From Symsagittifera roscoffensis (lineage: Eukaryota > Xenacoelomorpha > Acoela > Convolutidae), in the NCBI RefSeq assembly GCF_963678635.1, contig NC_087069.1, positions 20,374,660 to 20,438,659 on the forward strand: 64,000 nt of DNA, read 5' to 3'. Each line of letters opens with the position of its first letter. The stretch's first letter is position 1. This document shows positions 12,354-22,564 of the stretch, in pieces. The notes beneath the pieces are model-generated. The model searched no databases, was not told the DNA's origin, and saw only the letters and a program-made list of their open reading frames with translations. Made by a program: the position numbers and the translations under genes.

Positions 12354-13988
12354 CTAGGTGTTGTTTCTGAACACTCTACCAACCTTTTTCCACCCCGTCG
12401 TGATCGCATTTCGATGGGTCAGCAGAGGTCTTTTGAAAGCCTCCGGTCCTATCTCGGCCTGGAACTGTCGATATTCCTTCTGATATTTCCTCATATGATC
12501 CTTCGTTACCATGTATAACCCGGACGTCAACGTCGCTCGAAACCAAGGAAAGAACCTTATGCGGCTCCATGCGTGTTTGACTTCCATCGGTATGGCGAAT
12601 ACCTTGCATGCAGTCTCAAACAACTCAAGTCTCCTGCTGTAATCTATCGCGTAAATCGACTCTGCCGTTGGCGTCTCCGCTTCCCGATACTTCGTTACAT
12701 TTTCTTCAATCCATCGTAGAGCCAGCATCGTGCTCACCACTAAGATGGTCACCTTCTGCTGATGATTGGGCAGTCCTAACGACCTGATTTCTTCCACATC
12801 CCAGATCAGGCAGAGATTCGCGTGATCCGGGTACCACACTGTTTGTGCCAGACAGTGGCATGGACATTCCCCATGAGTGAGGTCTATGCTCCTAAGATTG
12901 CGCTCTCCCGAGGCTTCTAGGAGAGGCTCAAGTTCCATCATTTTCTCGTGTAACGCGTCGTTCTCTTCCAGGTTTGGAGCACCACCCATAGGTTTTCCGA
13001 TCATGTTTTGTCTCTCGTGGTCACTTGTGTTTTCACTTTCCAAACCCAAAAGTTCTTCCCCCCAGATTTCACTCAAGTCGTCCCTCTGTTCCTTCGGTAC
13101 TGTCCCTCGGATTTTCCTCAACAACCGGTGTAAATGATGCGACATCCGAGCCAGTCTCGCGCACTTGGGCACTGAGAAGGCTTTGTCTATCAATACCCTT
13201 TGGCTGGATACCTCCACCATCGCCATGTGCAATGGATAGTGGCTGCCACATAGGTTGGCCATCACTGACCCCACTAAGGACTTCGCATTTAGAGGCAGAC
13301 CATAGGCTTTGCTCATGGGGAATCCCATTTCCGCTTCAAGTCCAACCTTCCAGCTCTTGATGTGTTTCTGGGTTACCTGCAACACCCCGGGCCATGACTC
13401 CACACTCAACGCGGTCACCAAGTGGTGTTCTGACTCTAGCCTCTCCAGTGACTGGAGACTGCACATTCTCGAGAAGAATCCCAGAGCTGTTGCTAGGTTC
13501 ACCGTGGTACTCGCGTAACACTCAGCCACGATCTGTATTTCACTCTTCTCCCTTTCGGTAATGTCTTCAAACCAGGTGGCTAGATCTTCTTTCTGGAAGG
13601 ACTGTATCCTGACGCATGACCGTCCATCACAGGTGTGCTCGCCATTTCCACACGTCGAATCAAGACAACTGCCCGGCTCCATTTTCTTCACCGACCCTAG
13701 TCTACTCGTCGCTTCACTTGACTCCTTCGCCTGAGGCAGGATCAGTCTGTGCACTATGCTCAATGTCGCCAGAACTTCGTCCTCCGCTGGTGCTAATCTC
13801 ACTCGCTCCGTGACTTCCTCGATCAGGCTCGCATGGCGATGTGGACACCAGGAGGGCCGCAGCAGTTTCCACACTACTCCCAGATTCGTGACCAACATGC
13901 CATTCCTGTTACCCATCTTCAGTTCGACTCTTTTACTTGAGCGCGGCACACTTATCACCTCTGGTATCTTCTCGAGAATCAAACCCAA
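12354..13988 (-). pseudogene. GE-1 orfB, C-terminal part (544 codons)
   Basis: Homologous to GE-2 orfB (54444-57376), with shared blocks PSWCPH near the start, FSVPKCARLARMS in the middle, a THGE.PCHCLAQT.WYP block and IWDVEE, then LTHRNA near the end. Conserved Cys/His (WCPH, a Cys-rich stretch around residues 107-126, CPCHC) suggest metal binding or disulphides, but I recognise no family. The TAG at 12354 looks like a nonsense mutation. The frame continues to about 12218 with a NVSLSLHNSFC stretch that matches the GE-2 protein beyond this point. It overlaps the preceding orfB fragment by 56 bp in another frame, a frameshift relative to GE-2. Confidence 0.75.
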
Positions 13989-14757
13989 GATAGGTCTCTC
14001 TCTCTCTCTCTACAATGTCTATTTCCACTATCTTATCTGTCCAGAACTTTAGTAACTCCGCCACCTCGTAGTTTCTGTGAGCGCCTCCGGCTTCCGAGTC
14101 CAAGAAAGGGTTGTACGCCATCCCCATCACTCCAGACACATACTGGTATTCTCCCTTCTTGTTGGGTTTTAAGTACTCTCCTGACGAGGCCAAGTTACGG
14201 TGCACGTCGTGTTTCTCCTCGAACTTCTTGTTATAGAATCCTGAGTTATCCCTAGCAACGTGTTGCATCAAAGTCTGATATATTTCTCGACCTTTTCCAC
14301 CCAACTTCAACTTGTCGTGCGATGTCAGCGTTTCCAATTCTATCCCCACCAGGCTCCACGCGAACATCAATTGTCCTTCTGTTCTAACAAAGGGATTTGC
14401 CATCAATGGCGACGCCGATGAGGATTTCCTAATCGCTTCTTCAAAAGAATCCCTCGACAAGTTCTGCCAAGTCCTCCTCAGATGGCTCCCCAATTCCAAC
14501 TTGTTAATATCAGACTTCTGCTGGGTAGCCCAGTTGCTTCGTTTGCGTGACACTCCACTGTCGAGCTTCTTTAGGCAGTCTTCCAATTCCTTCAATGTTT
14601 CCAGGGCCACCCACCACGGTCGGGAGATGTTCCTCGTTTTATTCTTCTCGAGAGGATCGCTAGTTACTTGCTTCCCAGTGGCCTGATGTTCATTTGAGAC
14701 CCATTCTTTGCCGACGTCCACTTCCCATGTCTGCCCGCTCGTCGAACCTCGTTTCAT
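13933..14757 (-). pseudogene. GE-1 orfB, N-terminal part (274 codons)
   Basis: First ATG after the stop that closes orfA. It is homologous to the N-terminal third of GE-2 orfB; the best shared blocks are YQYVSGVMGMAYNPF and the downstream FW..(K/R)I..I segment. Compared with GE-2 it lacks roughly 100 residues before the YVSG block. Mostly helical and charged, with no signal peptide or membrane segment seen. Function unknown. A run of (CT)n at 13990-14010 sits where the frame is lost before the C-terminal fragment. Confidence 0.7.
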
Positions 14758-14859
14758 CTTCGTCCTCTGAGGCTTGAAGTCTTCTTCCGTTGTGGTGTTG
14801 GTGGGAACCTCCGTCTCTCTTTCTACCTCGAGTAGTTTCCTTGGTTCGTAGCTACTCTT

Positions 14860-15308
14860 TTAGGCTGCTGTCTTCCATCGTTCCAGAACCATGGGGGCCG
14901 TCACTCTCAAGTTTTTCTCCGAGACCGCATCCGCCGATGGACTACCCCACCCATCTACCTCTCTCTTCCTCTTGCGAGACTTCACGTCTTTACTTGGGGG
15001 CGTTGCCGTTATCATCACTGATTCGACCTCTTTGTCTCCATCCAACCCTTCCAACTCTTGCCTCCCCCTGCTCGAGCCTTAAGGATATTAGTACTTTTAA
15101 TTATTTTACTAGTTTCGAATTTATCCCCCCTTATACTTTCAATTATTTTATTGAAAGTTTTTTGTTTCAGAGTAGAGCTGTCTTTACATTCGTCTTCTTT
15201 GGTCTTCAATGATGCCTTTCTCAACTCGACCATCTTGCTCAGTAGTTCTCCTCTAGCTTTTTCCTCCAGACCCGTCACCATCAGGACAGGTTCTCCGAAC
15301 TTCACCAC
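14860..15308 (-). pseudogene. GE-1 orfA, C-terminal tail
   Basis: Two overlapping minus-strand frames (15308-15015 and 15054-14860) together match the tail of GE-2 orfA: a charged helical stretch, then a basic stretch ending LRVTAPMVLERWKTAA. GE-2 ends LTVTATRSKKTA at the equivalent point. Both copies terminate right there, so this stop is probably genuine while the internal frame change is decay. Confidence 0.62.
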
Positions 15309-15314
15309 TGTGTC

Positions 15315-16367
15315 CTACAGTTCTTTCTTGAAATCATCTAGTGTGAACTCGTCATTCACTTCTCGATTGAACTCGCTCAAGAATTCTCGCCAAGCTTCCT
15401 CATCCAGAGTCCCTAGGAACATGGTCTTGTTTCCCTCGAAGGTATTCTTCTCCCTCTCTTCTGCGCTCAAGAGTATCATTCCCATATTGGAAGTCTCACG
15501 TATCAGTGGCAACTCTAGATTTTTACGGGGAGATGAGGTCAGAGGTGGTGTGGGAGTGTCTGCCCATTTTTCTCCGCTCAGATCCTTCAACAGCTCTTGA
15601 GTGGTGAATTCCTCCTCTGATGGTTTTGGTTCGGGCGTGTTCCCCACTTCCCTATCCTCCCCTGCCTCGCTGAGAGTCTCATCCATGCTTTCTTCTCCTG
15701 ATTCGACTCTTCTTCTCTCAAGGATCCTCCTGAATCGATCTTCTGCAGGGCCGCTTCTTCTATCTCCAGGGGTGCCCACCGACAGGGGTGATGGTGTCGT
15801 CGGATCCGGTTTCTTGTAATCCGTCAGAGCCACATACAACGGGCCTGCTGCATCCAGCTCCTTCCCCTCCTGTCTCATGTCCACCTGTTCCAGTCCGTAA
15901 GGTGCCCGGTATCTTCTCGTGGCAAACTTCATCTCATCCTTTAGCGCAATGCGTCCTTCTTCCACGATCATCCTGCCATCGTCCCACACCGGCAACATGT
16001 TCTCCAAACCCGCCCGCTCAAGCTTTCTCAAGACCTCTCGTATCTCGAATTTTGGGGGCAATGAGCCTCTCATCTTCTTCGCTTGGGTCGTCCAGGAGTT
16101 TATTTTTATGTCACAGGGATAAAAATAGACCGCTGCAGTGTAGCCGATGAATGGGGGATCCCAGCCATCGGTGAATTCCCTCTGCTGCTCTTCCGCCGCT
16201 GTTCTCGCGAACAGGGACGGGACCACCAGGGAACTGTTCATTCCCAGGGTCATTCTCCTTACCGTTGGGAACTCTGGAATGGTTGTTGGCAAGATTTCCT
16301 TCTCCAGTATTGCCTCTAGCTCCCTTTTCACCAACTCGAAGCTCTTCTTCCACGTGGGAATTCTCAA
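15315..16367 (-). pseudogene. GE-1 orfA, acidic/linker region (350 codons)
   Basis: Aligns with GE-2 52890-54419 in order: a SW..(A)K block, a long acidic low-complexity linker, and a FLGTLDEEAWREFLSEF block (FLSTLPEEEWERYQMEL in GE-2). No known domain is recognised. Probably a disordered connector followed by a short helical domain of the accessory polyprotein. Confidence 0.68.
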
Positions 16368-16396
16368 GACCTCTTGTCCACTCGCCGTCAGGGGAT

Positions 16397-17193
16397 TCAG
16401 GTTCCAGAACTTGGGATAAGTTTCGATGGACCCTCGCGTTTACCTCCCATCCTACACTGCAATTGTCCTCGGAAATTGAACACCATCAACTCTTGATCTT
16501 TCACTTTTCCGAAGAGCACCGTGTTGCTCATTTGTGCCCTCAGCACCTCATCCTGACACCAGTTGAGTGTCGTCCCATCCAGTATACTAATGAGGCTCAA
16601 GTGTGTCACGGAGTTGCGATAAACTGTCACCAGAGGATCTAAAACGCGTATGTCACGGCCGGTCCATAAATGCAGGTTACGACCTCCTCCAGCCCCCGGA
16701 TTATCCCCATTGGGTCCGATCTCATCGCCAGGCACATGTCTGTCAACATAGGCATGCCCCCATTCACTTTCCTCCATTCATCTCTCGTCTTTGGATTCTT
16801 TTCCTCACCAGTCATGTGTCGGTTCTGCATCAGGAGGTACTCCACTAGCAGCCTCTTTAGCCCTGCAGCACACTCATAGGAATAGGTGTCAATGCTCGAG
16901 TGGGTTTTCCCCATCGACAGGGGCTCCCCATATTTCGTTAGTCGATGAAATGACACCAGTTCACCATGGGTCAGGAGCACCAGTGCCAGATAACCGTCAA
17001 TCCGGAGTGTTTCCACACCCCGACTGAACATGTACGCTGGACCCATATTGAATAGGTAACTCGGGTAAACCAGGTACAGTGCCAACAACAGGCTGATGGG
17101 CATGCTCAGGATTTCTTGTACAAAGGCTTCAAAGATGGTCTCCTTTGCACCAAACACTCCGGCCATGAACTCCTTTCCCCAACAAGGACTCAA
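16397..17193 (-). pseudogene. GE-1 orfA, helical region
   Basis: Two frames (17193-16639, then the 16655-16397 part of the next) match GE-2 orfA around 52200-52880. Blocks include LLLALYLVYPSYLFN with GPA..F following, LL(V/L)EYLL.QNR..TGE, GGMPMLTD and YRNSV. One hydrophobic helix could be membrane-associated or simply buried. The GE-2 stop at 52780 corresponds to a Trp codon here (LNW), so that GE-2 stop is a mutation. Confidence 0.65.
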
Positions 17194-17250
17194 GAACTCA
17201 AGAATCTCGTGATCCCTCCTCGTCTTCAGATCGCCCTTTGAGTGCTCCCT

Positions 17251-18174
17251 CTAGAATCCTCCGATTGTGACCTCGTTTGCAGCTGTGACGAACCTGGTCA
17301 CCGTCATTTTCCTTTTCTCGGCCACTTCCAGCTGCTCCTCAAGAAAACTCCAGATTTGCTTCACAAGAGGTGGGGCATTCTCCGTAGCGTTTTCCAGCCT
17401 TGGTGTCAAGAATGGCCACCTGCCTCTTTCTTGCGTCAGTCGATACACCATTGACTCCAGTTGCTTCTCTGTCGCAGCTACGTTCTTTCTTTCATTGCTC
17501 GGTCCCCTAGACTTGCTGGTGGAGCTTGTGATAGTCAAGTCCATGCTTCGAAACCAAAGGCTGGCGGTCAGGTGAGTTATTATTGGATGGTCGTCCCCTA
17601 TAACCGGACTGAACTTGAGTTGTCTGGCGAAGTTCGATATCTCCAGCAAGAGGACCTCGTCCAACACAATGAGGATATCTGCTAATTCGTAGAAGCCCCT
17701 CAACGCGTGGGACAGATCCGCCCACGCTGCCGCCAGTTCTGACTTGCGAAGCCTCAAGTTCGTCGGTTCCAGCTCCCGATTGGGAGCTGCCATCAGGATC
17801 CGCCATGCATTCCCCTCGCCTATTAAGATCAAGACCGCATACACAAACTGCAGAGCGGGAGGCATGCTCGCGTATCCGGGGGACGTCGTGAACACCACTC
17901 TTGTCTTGGATCCAAACCGCGAGGTAACGTTCTCCTGTACCTCATTCATCGCTGAAAATAACGTCTGGATAGCTTTCCAGATTCTCTTCGGCGCCGGTTC
18001 ATCGCCCTTGAGCTGCTCAAGAAACCCAGTCGCATGCAGGTGGTCATTCATTCCCGCAAACAGTAGTAGCTCGGGCTCGCAAGGCATCCCCGATTTTGTT
18101 GCTACCACCAAGGTTAACATTTGATTCAGCTCGGCTTCTGGCAGTGAGTATACCAAAGTCTCCGGCCAGAACAA
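17251..18174 (-). pseudogene. GE-1 orfA, second SGNH-hydrolase-like domain
   Basis: With the codons just upstream (to about 18203) this forms a second SGNH-like unit. Block I is a VVGSDS stretch near 18203-18190, a Ser after Gly-x-Asp as in GDS motifs. Then come FWPETLVYSLP, an EPELLLFAGMNDHL segment in the position of the GxND block III, and a strand VVFTTSPGYA like the V(x)4P strand of SGNH enzymes. No clear DxxH block V is seen, so activity is uncertain. A frameshift separates it from the first SGNH domain. The C-terminal half is helical and unrecognised. Confidence 0.65.
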
Positions 18175-18382
18175 CTTGGGAGAGGTTCCCTCGAATCCGA
18201 TCCCACTACAATGATCACCCTCGCAGCAGCTGGATCTGCTCTGTCGTAAACTGCCAAGGTCTTGGCCAATTGGGTGTTCCCGCAGGGTTTCCCGTATCTA
18301 GGGTCGTCCGCCAACCTCGTTCCTTCATAAGCGGCATCTGGCAATTCCATCTCTCTTGGGTCCAATAGTTTGTCTACCACCC

Positions 18383-19297
18383 TCAACTGCGCTGGAGTTG
18401 CAACCTGATTCTGGCAATGCTCGTTCGATGCTTTGGAGGCTCCACTATGAGTCCCGGACTCCCCAGCATCTTGAGAGGCCTGTAATTGATAGTTCCCATG
18501 ACTGATTTTGTGGGAATCCCCGTCAGATCCGCCGTCTCCATTATTCTTGCTCTTGAGAAATGAGTCTCGTGAGCCTTCAACCAGTCCACGCACTGGTGTC
18601 TACTCAAGTCTTCATGTGACACTCGTTCGAGACCCAAAGCTTCCGCCAACTCTTGTCTGCATTCCAGGTCTTCCAAGTCCAGCTCCTTTACCTTCTCCAG
18701 ATATCTCGACCGACTGGTCTCCGCCGGTTTCTCCATCCTCTTGCTCTCCACCACTACCACCGAGGACACTACCGAACTCTGAGGTGTTGATGACGTTACC
18801 TCCTCGGCCTCCATTGGCGCCGCACCTGGTAATCTGGTCCGGCTGCTCCTCGAGCTGTCTCTAGAATGGGCCGTCGCCCCCAGGCGACTGGATAAAGTTC
18901 TTGAGTTAAGGAAAGGTGGATTTGGGGGTGGTCCGAATGTGAATTGGGCCGTCTCCAGCAATTCTGCCTCCAACGCGCTTATGTGCCTTTGGAAGACACG
19001 ATTCAACCATTCCACTCCCCTAGGCCTGTCAAAGTGGATCCCGTCTGAGGATGCATCGTCGGGAAAAACAGATCGCTCCATCTGCTCGGCTACGTCCAGT
19101 AATCCAACGGGAAGGATACTCCTTTGATGTATTTGCCTGATTGTTTCGTTCAGGTTTCGCACCTTCGTGTTCATTTCCATCGCGTGTTGGTCCGCCTTTA
19201 TGTTGTAGGGAATGGTACACACCGTGTGAATGGCAGGATCCATTTGAATCCGCAATTCCTCAAGGATGCAGCTCATCTTGTCATGTAGCTTCATCAC
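18383..19297 (-). pseudogene. GE-1 orfA, first SGNH domain (second half) and linker
   Basis: Continues the SGNH fold: a GTND block lies just upstream (19331-19320), then VCTIPYN and a SSDGIHFDRPRG segment carrying the DxxH dyad (near 19045-19025). A Ser/Thr/Pro-rich linker with SSR repeats and a conserved C-terminal block follow. In GE-2 the same order holds (GTND, CTIPPN, DGVHFN). This is the best-preserved catalytic half among the copies. Confidence 0.75.
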
Positions 19298-19367
19298 CTT
19301 CCTGGACTCCCCCTGGACACGTCATTCGTCCCGATCATTAGAGTCACCGTGTATACTCTCGCCATCC

Positions 19368-20744
19368 CTAGCATCTCCAGTGATGCCCATATCTGTGCAT
19401 CGCAGCTCCAGCGAAACTCAAGATCCCCGTTTGCCAATGTGATTGAATCCGGGTCAGCACCCGCAGCAGGCTGTCCCCTATGATTAGATGGACCGCCCCC
19501 TCTGGTACACGTGGCTGCGTGAGGTATTCCACCCAAGCCGCGTCATGGAAGCAATCCCTCCTGACTCTTTGTGCCGTGATCCAATCCATGCGATTGTGTC
19601 TGTGGTACCTGCCCTCCGTGTTCTTCTTGTAGCTTGAGATTACCACACTCCTGATCGGTTGCTCCCTCCACGTCGGGGGTAGCTCCACTCTTGCTGGACT
19701 CTCACGATTCCTTAGTTGTAGCCTCTCATTCAATTCTTTCAGACGTGACGAGCTGCCGCTCACCTGACTGCTGCTCGGGGTTGAACTCGGGGTATACCCA
19801 GGCAGTGCGACATCCATCAATGGACGTATCGGTTGTGTCTCTAGGCCACGCAGGAAGGACGTTGACTCAGTCGATATCCATATCTCCAAACCCTCATTCT
19901 TATGTTCCTGAGCCGCGCGGTCAAGGTTAAACCGTCCCTTCGATCTGGGAGCTTCGTCCACCTCCATACGTGACTCTGATCTTGAGCCGGTAACCATTCG
20001 CTCCTTGGGCCTGGCTCCCTTTTGCATATCGAGCTCGCGCTGTCGTTGCTGGATTCTCTCAAGTTCCGACTTCAGCTGTTCACAATTCGCGGCGTTCTCT
20101 CGCACCCTTTGTTCTTGCTGATACTCGGCCTTCAGCATATCAAGTTCCCTCAGCGCTTGGTCGACGACCGCCTGATCTCTCTCCAGATTCGCCTGATCTC
20201 TCTCGAGCTTCGCTTGATCCCAGTCGAGGTTCGCTTTGTTCCTCTCCCTCTGTGTCCCTTCAAGTTCCCTCTTCAGAGTACTGAGGTCCGGATACGCTTC
20301 TCCCGTTTTTTGCGCTCGCGTCATCGATGGTATCTTACTCGTGCTCTGGCCTGCTGATCTTGCTGATGGTCTGACCGGTAGTGGGAACTCCTCTGCGCCA
20401 TACTCGGTGTTGTTGCTCAAGCCAGGGTTCCTTGCCAAGTCCAATCCCCTCACTCCTCTATCCACATTCCAGGACAGCCATCTGGTTTGCTCTTGGTTGG
20501 ATATTCCTTCAGTGGTGTAGCCGACCATTAGAACCGCTTCGGTTGCAGACTCCCGGCATTTGCCCTGCTCTTCCAATTGAAGGATGGCGTTCAGCATCAC
20601 CGCCATTCTCTCATCCACTTGGGTGTAGTCCAGATCCCTCAGGCGTCTGTATAGCTCATCAAGCGTGGACTTCTTCAGAGCCGCGGGCATGGACTTCCAA
20701 AATCGATCTGCCATTTTTTCTGGATGATCTTGCTCACGTGCCAA
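19368..20744 (-). pseudogene. GE-1 orfA, N-terminus: coiled coil and SGNH block I (458 codons)
   Basis: Starts MAREQDHPEK. Residues about 150-260 form a strongly heptad-like, charged coiled coil with repeated ERDQANLERDQA-type segments. A Ser-rich linker follows, then HLIIGDSLLRVL (about 19485), the SGNH nucleophile block with Ser intact, and LSFAGAA (block II). The frame is then lost (about 19370-19400) and GTND lies in another frame. Coiled coil plus esterase is reminiscent of ORF1 proteins of CR1-type LINEs and of the GDSL ORFs of bdelloid Terminons, but here it sits behind a Ty3-type pol. Confidence 0.78.
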
Positions 20745-20840
20745 CTTGAGAATTACTTTACAACTTGAGAATTACCTTACCACTTGAGAATTACCTTACC
20801 ACTTGAGAATTAGCGTTCCAACTTGAGTACTTGAGAATTA
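20742..20840 (-). repeat. 19-bp tandem repeats before GE-1 orfA
   Basis: Four to five copies of ACTTGAGAATTACCTTACC (plus strand) immediately upstream of the orfA start. They fall in the spacer between pol and orfA, where a subgenomic or spliced orfA transcript would need a start or acceptor signal. No function can be read from sequence alone. Confidence 0.75.
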
Positions 20841-21215
20841 ACTTCTTGAAGCTTTGTTGAACTGTGTGTTTGTTCAAGAACTTCTTTTTCTTTCAATTGA
20901 GTGTAGTTGGGTAGTCAATTTGACTTTACCAAATCAGTCTGAAAATAACACTTGATTTTTAGACTAACATGCTATGTTCCTAACCTAAAACCCCCTTTGC
21001 CATTATAGTTAAAATTTTATCCTTTTTGTTCTACTAAAATAGTTCAATTGAAAGTTTTCTAAAAGCATGCAGATTCATTTTATGTTTTAGCACCATCAAC
21101 CATTTAAAATTTAATTGTCATGCCAATCACTTTTATGATCCTTTTACCTGTTCTGTACCCCAACACCTAACTCGAGATCCCTTTATGCCCAACTCAAGAC
21201 CGCCATGTACCTGAC
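20841..21215 (-). other. GE-1 pol-orfA spacer
   Basis: AT-rich non-coding sequence between the macro-like domain and orfA. GE-2 has a comparable spacer (about 48131-48533). It may hold a splice acceptor or promoter for orfA, but I see no diagnostic site. Confidence 0.5.
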
Positions 21216-22469
21216 TTAGGCGATACTCAGGTCGTATTTCTTGTGCAGATGTACCATTATCTCCGTTTCCGCGAAAACCACGTGTAGGATAGCGTATAGT
21301 TCCCTTGGGCTCAGTTTGCCCCTGTTCGGGTCGTAGACCGGCATTGAGACCTCTGTTATTCTTCTTTCGATCATGAAGTCCCGCAGTTTCGTTAGTGCCA
21401 ACATCACGTGTTCAGGATCGATCGTGTTCCTTTCACTGACCCTCGTCACCAAGAAGCACAGGTATTTGCCTGGGACTTGTGCTACTGATGGTGGAAGCGC
21501 AGCCATTCCTCCCAGCCCTGGTTTCTGTCTAAACAGAAACTCCACGTTCTGGTACTCTCTCTTGAAGTCGGCCTCCAGTATTGATTTGAAACTCATGTCC
21601 GCCGTGATACAGATTTCGCTAGTCCTGTCTGACAGAAAGAAGTCACTATCCGTTATCAGGATGTTTTCCGAGTATTCGTTTGGTATTTCAAACTTCGTTT
21701 TGAAATTCTGTCCTATGGTAGGCTCAGCCTCCTCCCCATTTAGTTCCAGTCCGCTCGTTTCTCTCACTTCCCTGAGTTTCTTTATCATCAAATTTTCGGT
21801 GTGGGTAAGTCCTACCCCCACTCCCCGGACAAAAATATTTATCGACGTCCTCGTCGATGGTGCTGGGTCCAAATTGTCTGGTGGAATCTCGAGCGGCCTG
21901 TCTGTTGCTGTCCAGCCGAAGAGAGGATTTTCCGTTTTCATGTGCTTTACCGCTGATACGTCAACTTGTTGTATGCATTGTCCTTCGTCGCTTCCGTTCT
22001 TGACATCGCGCATCCATTCTAATATCCTCAAATTCGTATTCTCCCTTCTCTCTATCTCGCTCTGTTCCAAATCCGTCTCCCGTTCTGGTGTCGAGTAGTC
22101 TTCCTGTGGGTAGTGTTCACTATCATTGATAATTTGCCATTCATCGTCGGCTGCCAGTTCGCCCACACTTAGGTCATCGGGCTGTATCTTATCAATCAGG
22201 AAATCGTCTCCGTACCTGTTGTACCTCATGCCTGTCCGTTTGCGATTGCCACTCCTTGTCCCCGCTTGTATTGACAAGTCTGGTTCTGTCCACTTCGGCA
22301 CATCACCTTGTTCCGGATCGTTCCAGTCAGATCGTTCCTGTGGTATACACCAGTCCTCTGGGGATGGGACGTGAGGCTTCAGATTTTCGTAATGTGCTGT
22401 TCGCCCCGTACTCAAGCTGTAGAACCGTCCTTGTTGATGTACTTCCGTATCATGAATGGTCCTCTCCAT
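21216..22469 (-). CDS. GE-1 integrase C-terminus with macro-domain-like module (417 codons)
   Basis: Begins inside the GPY/F-like end of integrase (YSLSTGRTAHYENLKPH), followed by about 160 acidic residues and a conserved NIFVRGVGVGLTHTENL block. From about residue 265 to the end it reads like an ALC1/TARG1-type macro domain. A strand and helix ITADMSFKSILEADFKREY is followed by a QKPGLGGMAAL turn, a YLCFLVTR strand, a helix ALTKLRDFM, a strand EVSMPVYDP and a last helix-strand AILHVVFAETEIMVHLHKK. A Lys follows the Gln where TARG1 has its catalytic Lys, while the GCGLD loop is replaced by DPNRGKL. ADP-ribose binding is plausible; hydrolase activity is doubtful. This copy is complete to its C-terminus, unlike GE-2. 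Confidence 0.74.
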   Translation of the reverse strand: MERTIHDTEVHQQGRFYSLSTGRTAHYENLKPHVPSPEDWCIPQERSDWNDPEQGDVPKWTEPDLSIQAGTRSGNRKRTGMRYNRYGDDFLIDKIQPDDLSVGELAADDEWQIINDSEHYPQEDYSTPERETDLEQSEIERRENTNLRILEWMRDVKNGSDEGQCIQQVDVSAVKHMKTENPLFGWTATDRPLEIPPDNLDPAPSTRTSINIFVRGVGVGLTHTENLMIKKLREVRETSGLELNGEEAEPTIGQNFKTKFEIPNEYSENILITDSDFFLSDRTSEICITADMSFKSILEADFKREYQNVEFLFRQKPGLGGMAALPPSVAQVPGKYLCFLVTRVSERNTIDPEHVMLALTKLRDFMIERRITEVSMPVYDPNRGKLSPRELYAILHVVFAETEIMVHLHKKYDLSIA

Positions 22470-22564
22470 TTCTTAAGTAGTTTCTTTGTCCCTTTGGGCG
22501 GTATGACATTCTGGAAGACCCACACGTACTGGCCCACTTCATATGGCTTCGCCTGTAAAATCTT

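Noticed and set aside
12877-20749. Numerous plus-strand open frames overlapping GE-1 orfA/orfB
   Set aside because: They are antisense shadows of the minus-strand frames; the minus-strand proteins align with GE-2 and the plus-strand ones do not.
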